Assembly (NCBI GenBank): GCA_031395485.1 | Contig: JANNUS010000012.1 | Location: 124,001-188,000 of the forward strand | Source of the DNA: UBA2336 sp031395485 | GTDB lineage: Bacteria > Bacteroidota > Bacteroidia > Cytophagales > Cyclobacteriaceae | Direction: 5' to 3' | DNA: 64,000 nucleotides | Shown: in pieces, positions 60,092-64,000 of the stretch | How positions within the stretch are numbered: the stretch's first letter is position 1 | Layout: each line of letters starts with the position of its first letter | The notes under the pieces: model-generated | Told to the model about the DNA's origin: nothing | Seen by the model: the letters and a program-made list of their open reading frames with translations, nothing else | Databases searched by the model: none | Translations under genes and position numbers: made by a program

Positions 60092-60859
60092 TTAAATCGT
60101 AAAACCACCATCGGCTGTAAATACACTACCGGTGCAATAACCAGATGCATCCGAAGCTAGAAATAAAGCAAGTGCTGCAATTTCTTCTGGCGTACCAATG
60201 CGTTTAATGGGTAACATCTTCATCATCAAACCCATAATTTTATCATTGTTCCATAGTGCTTCACTAAATTTAGTTTTAATGAGGCCAGGGCAAATAACGT
60301 TTACACGAATATTATCATCGCCCCATTCTTTTGCCATTACTTTTGTTAGCGAAATCAATGCAGCTTTACTCACGCTGTAAATTCCTAGCCCGTGTTCCGG
60401 ACGAATACCTCCAACGGAACTGATATTAATAACAGAGCCGGATTTCTTTTCCTTCATAAGGGGATACACTTTCTTCGCTAGTTCAAATGGTCCCTTCACA
60501 TTAACATTCATGATCTTATCAAATGCAACAGTATCCGTTTGCACCACCGGACCAAAAGAAGGATTTGCAGCTGCATTGTTTACAAGTATGTCAATAGCTC
60601 CAAATTTCGCTGTGGCTTGGCTAACTAAGTGATCTATATCTTTCGCATCACTAACGTTACATGCAATCGCATGCGCATATTGACCTTTGTTGGTAATAGA
60701 TTTTGCAACAGCATCAATCGCTTCCTGTTTTCTACTCGATACTATTACTTTCGCGCCCGCAGCAGCATAGATTTCGGCAATGGCTTGGCCAATTCCCTTA
60801 CTGGCTCCCGTTACCAGAGCAACTTTTCCATCCAAACGAAAGAACTTTTGATTATCCAT
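60092..60859 (-). CDS. SDR-family oxidoreductase, first gene of the ACAD cluster
   Basis: The 255-residue protein has VTGASKGIGQAIA, NNAAANPSFGP, the catalytic S...Y-S-V-S-K and VICPGLIKTKFSEALW. It is a classical SDR, similar in form to DHRS4/glucose-dehydrogenase-like members. Being first in the operon with the acyl-CoA dehydrogenase and the phosphotransferase, it could reduce a keto-acyl-CoA to the hydroxyacyl-CoA, as LvaD does in levulinate catabolism. That role is inferred from context only. Confidence 0.87.
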   Translation of the reverse strand: MDNQKFFRLDGKVALVTGASKGIGQAIAEIYAAAGAKVIVSSRKQEAIDAVAKSITNKGQYAHAIACNVSDAKDIDHLVSQATAKFGAIDILVNNAAANPSFGPVVQTDTVAFDKIMNVNVKGPFELAKKVYPLMKEKKSGSVINISSVGGIRPEHGLGIYSVSKAALISLTKVMAKEWGDDNIRVNVICPGLIKTKFSEALWNNDKIMGLMMKMLPIKRIGTPEEIAALALFLASDASGYCTGSVFTADGGFTI

Positions 60860-60965
60860 AAGTTAACTAGCAATCCCAAAAGATACCGAATTTCCTCAAA
60901 AACGAACCATTTCATTCACATAAGCACAGTTTACTCATGCAAGAATTCTCATAAATAGCGTTACC

Positions 60966-61604
60966 TTGCAAACTTATTATTTTGAATTGAGCCCAGCACA
61001 TGACATAGCTTTGTATCACCCGATTCTTCATTCGGTGGCATACAATATTCTACGGTGTAAACAGGATGCAGAGGATATCGTGCAGGACACATTTTTAAAG
61101 TGGCTTAGCGTTGATCGAACTAAAATCCACAATACAAAAGCATATTTAATAAAGTCTGTAACCAATAACTGCCTAAATCATCTCAATACACTCCGTAAAA
61201 AGAAAGAAGAATATTGGGATTCCAGCAAACTATCTCAACTCATTGTTAAGTTTAAGGAGTCAGATTTTGCCCATTTGGACCTTGAAACTGAATTATCATC
61301 TGCTTTTAGAGTACTACAAACCAAATTAGAGCCTCTTGAGAGGGCTGCCTATTTATTGAAGGAAGTCTTTGATTTTGACTACGATGCCCTTCAGCAGGTT
61401 TTAAATAAGAAAGCAGATCATTGCCGTCAACTCTTCAGTAGAGCTAAAAAGAAGCTAAGTGAGGAAACTCCAAACCTTAGTTTTGATATTCCAAATAAGA
61501 ACCAACTACTAGAAAGCTTTAAAAAAGCTTGTGAAGGACCAGCCACTCACTTCATACAGGACTTAAAAAGTGATATTTCTGCTAAACTTAGGCGGAAAGT
61601 GTAA
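60966..61604 (+). CDS. ECF-like RNA polymerase sigma factor
   Basis: The 212-residue protein has a sigma-70 region 2 with HSVAYNILRCKQDAEDIVQDTFLKWL (about 20-50) and a region 4-like helix set (about 110-160, LEPLERAAYLLKEVFDFDYDALQQVLNKKADHCRQLFSRAKKKL). The start is TTG at 60966; no in-frame ATG lies near. No anti-sigma factor is visible beside it. It faces away from the SDR gene, 106 bases apart. Confidence 0.85.
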   Translation: MQTYYFELSPAHDIALYHPILHSVAYNILRCKQDAEDIVQDTFLKWLSVDRTKIHNTKAYLIKSVTNNCLNHLNTLRKKKEEYWDSSKLSQLIVKFKESDFAHLDLETELSSAFRVLQTKLEPLERAAYLLKEVFDFDYDALQQVLNKKADHCRQLFSRAKKKLSEETPNLSFDIPNKNQLLESFKKACEGPATHFIQDLKSDISAKLRRKV

Positions 61605-61703
61605 TTTTTTCTCCAAAATCTGTCACAAATACCGAATGCCCTTGTCTTACAGAGAATAGCCCGATAATAGGCTGCTTTTTAAGAACCTAAATCTATTGTT
61701 ATC

Positions 61704-62474
61704 ATGTTAATCATTCTTGCATTCTTTGCCGCTCACTGGTATCTATCGTTGTTTTTTCAAACTTTTTTCCTTCATCGATATGCTTCACACAAAGCATTTA
61801 CAATGAGCCCTTTCACAGAAAAGGTATTTTTCGTTCTGACTTGGATATTTCAAGGGTCAAACTATTTAAGCCCTTTTGGATATGGTGTAATGCACCGGAT
61901 GCATCATGCTTTTGCTGATACAGAAGACGATCCGCACTCACCAAAATATGATGAAACCATCTTTAAAATGATGTGGAAGACGAGAACAATCTACTCAGCC
62001 ATTGCCAATGGAACAATGATTGTTGAGAAGAGATTCACAGAGGGCGTACCTAAATGGAATACGTTCGACAAGTTTGCTCGCTCGTGGCCATCACGCCTTT
62101 TTTGGGGCGCTGCGTACGTTGCGTTTTATTTTCAGTTCGCTACGGCTTGGTGGCTGTGGCTATTACTCCCGCTTCATTTTTTAATGAGTCCTATTCATGG
62201 TGCTGTTATTAACTGGTTCGCGCATAAATACGGATATCGCAATTTCCCGGTGGGCGATACCTCACGTAATTTCCTTCCAGTAGACTTTTTGATGATGGGG
62301 GAGAGTTATCACAACAATCACCATAAATTTGGTTCTAGAGCTAATTTTGGAGGAATTCGATGGCATGAAATTGATCCAACCTTCCAGGTTATAAGACTAT
62401 TAGATAAGGTAGGTGTAATTCGTTTAGCCGAGCGGAAGCACATCCGCATTGAGCGAATAAAAAAAGCTGCTTAA
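61704..62474 (+). CDS. Acyl-CoA/fatty-acid desaturase
   Basis: The 256-residue membrane protein has the three histidine boxes of the membrane di-iron desaturases: HRYASH (from H24), HRMHHAFADTEDDPHSP, and YHNNHHKFGS. Between them are hydrophobic segments. It introduces a double bond into a fatty acyl chain, probably adapting membrane fluidity. The cold-shock gene follows after 91 bases, which fits temperature response as a common theme. Compact but complete. Confidence 0.9.
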   Translation: MLIILAFFAAHWYLSLFFQTFFLHRYASHKAFTMSPFTEKVFFVLTWIFQGSNYLSPFGYGVMHRMHHAFADTEDDPHSPKYDETIFKMMWKTRTIYSAIANGTMIVEKRFTEGVPKWNTFDKFARSWPSRLFWGAAYVAFYFQFATAWWLWLLLPLHFLMSPIHGAVINWFAHKYGYRNFPVGDTSRNFLPVDFLMMGESYHNNHHKFGSRANFGGIRWHEIDPTFQVIRLLDKVGVIRLAERKHIRIERIKKAA

Positions 62475-62517
62475 TCGATTGGAATTAGCCATGTTACAGG
62501 ATTTAAATTATTCTGTG

Positions 62518-62525
62518 TATGTTTG
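62518..62525 (+). promoter_or_regulatory. -7 box before the cold-shock gene
   Basis: TATGTTTG fits TAnnTTTG. Transcription would start near 62532, giving a leader of about 35 bases before ATG 62566. No clear -33 box. Confidence 0.4.
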
Positions 62526-62565
62526 TGCCATTATTTAACAACTATCAACATTTATTACAATTACA

Positions 62566-62757
62566 ATGGAAGGAACAGTAAAATTCTTTAACGAAGCCAA
62601 AGGTTTCGGTTTCGTAAAAGAGCAAGGAACAGAGAAAGAGTATTTTGTACATGTATCCGGTCTTGTTGACAAGATTCGCGAGAATGACAAAATCACTTTC
62701 GAATTGAAAGAAGGAAAAAAAGGTTTAAACGCTGTTAACGTTCGCGTTGCAGGATAA
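62566..62757 (+). CDS. Cold-shock domain protein (CspA family)
   Basis: The 63-residue protein is a single cold-shock domain: GTVKFFNEAKGFGFVKEQG with RNP1 (KGFGFV), and YFVHVSGL as RNP2-like part. It binds single-stranded RNA or DNA as an RNA chaperone. It is followed by a strong terminator at 62781 and is probably transcribed alone. It is slightly shorter than the usual 65-70 residues but complete. Confidence 0.93.
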   Translation: MEGTVKFFNEAKGFGFVKEQGTEKEYFVHVSGLVDKIRENDKITFELKEGKKGLNAVNVRVAG

Positions 62758-62780
62758 TACTTTTTGAAATGCATTTGGTA

Positions 62781-62806
62781 AGCCCCCGATTACTCGGGGG
62801 CTTTTT
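62781..62806 (+). terminator. Rho-independent terminator after the cold-shock gene
   Basis: AGCCCCCGA and TCGGGGGCT around TTAC, followed by a run of T. A textbook intrinsic terminator. Confidence 0.9.
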
Positions 62807-62829
62807 GCGTATTACCTAAATCTTTTCCT

Positions 62830-64000
62830 TTGCCTTTTACTCATTTTAATTTTGATCAGCGCCTGTTAGATGGATTATCATCGATGGGCTATTCGAAGCC
62901 TACCCCGATTCAAGAGAAGGCAATTCCAATCATTCTTAGTAAGAAAGATTTGGTGGCTTGTGCCCAAACAGGTACAGGAAAGACCGCTGCCTATATACTT
63001 CCTATATTGAATAACATCATTCACGCAGAAACCCGGCATCTAAATACATTAGTTATAGCGCCAACCCGTGAACTTGCTCAGCAAATCGATCAGCAGATTG
63101 AAGGGTTTGCATACTTTCTGGGAGTAAGTTCCATTCCAGTTTATGGTGGTGGTGATGGTGCAACGTGGGATATTCAGAAAAGAGCGCTAGAGGAAGGAGC
63201 CGATATTGTTATCGCTACTCCGGGGCGATTGATTTCATTACTTGCAACAGGTATGATTAAGCTTGACCACCTCGAGCACCTCGTCTTAGATGAAGCTGAT
63301 CGAATGCTGGATATGGGATTTTACGATGATATTATCAGAATCATCAAGCAGCTACCCGCGAACAGGCAAACCTTATTGTTTTCTGCTACTATGCCACCAA
63401 GAATTCGAACACTGGCAGATAAAATTCTTAACAATCCAGAAACTATAAATATTTCGATATCTAAACCTGCGGAAGGAATTTTGCAACAAGCTTTTGTTGT
63501 TTATGAGCCTCAGAAACTTGAGCTCCTAAAACACATTATTAAAGCGGATTCTCATAACAGTGTTTTGATTTTTGCATCCACAAAAGAAAACGTTAAAAAG
63601 CTAGATGCAACATTGCATAGGATTGGCTTAAAAGCAAAAGCTATCCATTCCGATCTGGAGCAAAGTGAACGAGAAAATATTTTACGAGAGTTTAAGAATA
63701 AAAAACTATCCATACTTATTGGTACCGATGTTCTGTCGCGTGGTATTGATGTGGATGGCATTAGTTTGGTTGTAAATTATGATGTTCCTCCTGATCCGGA
63801 AGACTACATTCATCGTATCGGTCGAACAGCACGTGCTGAAACAACCGGAACAGCAATAACCTTTATCACAGAAATAGACCAACGCAAATTCTATAACATA
63901 GAGAATCTTATTGGACGCGAAATCCCAAAAATAACTCTTCCAGATGGTCTTGGAGAGGGGCCGGCATACCAACCGCAAATCAAGAGGGGTAAAGATTCAA
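62830..64000 (+). CDS. DEAD-box RNA helicase, RhlE-like (cut by the window end)
   Basis: The frame is open from TTG 62830 (MPFTHFNFDQ) to the window end, about 390 codons, so the C-terminus is missing. All core motifs are visible: Q motif PTPIQEKAIP, Walker A AQTGTGKT (45-52), PTRELAQQ, TPGRL, DEAD at 154-157, SAT, then the second domain with FASTKE, TDVLSRGIDV and HRIGRTARA. It unwinds RNA, for example in ribosome assembly or mRNA decay. No in-frame ATG is in the expected place, so TTG is used. Its place after a cold-shock gene is common in bacteria and fits low-temperature RNA remodelling. Confidence 0.9.
   Translation, partial: MPFTHFNFDQRLLDGLSSMGYSKPTPIQEKAIPIILSKKDLVACAQTGTGKTAAYILPILNNIIHAETRHLNTLVIAPTRELAQQIDQQIEGFAYFLGVSSIPVYGGGDGATWDIQKRALEEGADIVIATPGRLISLLATGMIKLDHLEHLVLDEADRMLDMGFYDDIIRIIKQLPANRQTLLFSATMPPRIRTLADKILNNPETINISISKPAEGILQQAFVVYEPQKLELLKHIIKADSHNSVLIFASTKENVKKLDATLHRIGLKAKAIHSDLEQSERENILREFKNKKLSILIGTDVLSRGIDVDGISLVVNYDVPPDPEDYIHRIGRTARAETTGTAITFITEIDQRKFYNIENLIGREIPKITLPDGLGEGPAYQPQIKRGKDS

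Noticed and set aside
1..64000. CRISPR arrays, rRNA and tRNA genes
   Set aside because: I looked for regularly spaced direct repeats, tRNA-like T-loop and CCA ends and rRNA cores in the gaps and saw none. The repeats present are scattered inverted elements.

Overview
The window reads as a chromosomal segment from a Bacteroidota bacterium, most likely order Cytophagales. The supporting signs are: a secreted GH16 glycosidase with a Por/type IX secretion C-terminal signal; families typical of the phylum (DUF3667, DUF4386, DUF4476, TPR-fused histidine kinases); promoters of the TAnnTTTG type; few Shine-Dalgarno sites and several TTG starts; and short inverted intergenic repeats of the kind common in this phylum. 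No rRNA, tRNA, CRISPR array, transposase or integrase was recognised.

Layout. 1-11 kb: the tail of an upstream gene, an ABCG-type exporter with an N-terminal TerB-like region, a lipoprotein, then a bacterial NHEJ locus (ligD ... ku) enclosing a TetR-like regulator and a UbiB/ABC1-type kinase, followed by a TPR protein and a DUF3667 protein. 11-19.6 kb: a GH16 glycosidase, two ABC-F ATPases and small secreted proteins, separated by repeat-rich intergenic DNA. 19.6-31.7 kb: a defence island. It holds an unrecognised 377-residue protein, a type I restriction-modification system (hsdM-hsdS-abi-hsdR) whose embedded Abi_2/HEPN gene is preceded by its own promoter and a small structured-RNA candidate, a toxin-antitoxin-SecB-like chaperone (TAC) module with a perfect 20-bp operator palindrome, a NERD-domain protein, and a Cas4-like/DEDD double nuclease (DUF2779).

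32-45 kb: DUF4386 membrane proteins around a Crp/Fnr regulator, an EamA permease, GreB, a PLD-like protein, small hypothetical proteins, a secreted protein with six beta-gamma-crystallin-like domains plus DUF4476, membrane enzymes and a CDGSH protein. 45-54 kb: a DnaJ-KTSC fusion, a GAF protein with a histidine-kinase dimerisation box but no ATPase domain, a complete TPR histidine kinase, an MBL-fold hydrolase, a TrhA/hemolysin III protein and an M61 peptidase. 54-64 kb: PBP1A, a minus-strand cluster of SDR, acyl-CoA dehydrogenase and phosphotransferase that looks like a split ACAD10/11 (LvaA/LvaC-like) hydroxyacid pathway, an ECF-like sigma factor, an acyl desaturase, a cold-shock protein and the start of a DEAD-box RNA helicase.

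The best candidates for something new are the HEPN Abi gene with its upstream RNA inside the type I RM operon, the TAC module beside it, the unrecognised protein at the head of the island, and the pairs of structured intergenic repeats. All family calls come from reading motifs by eye. No database search was run.
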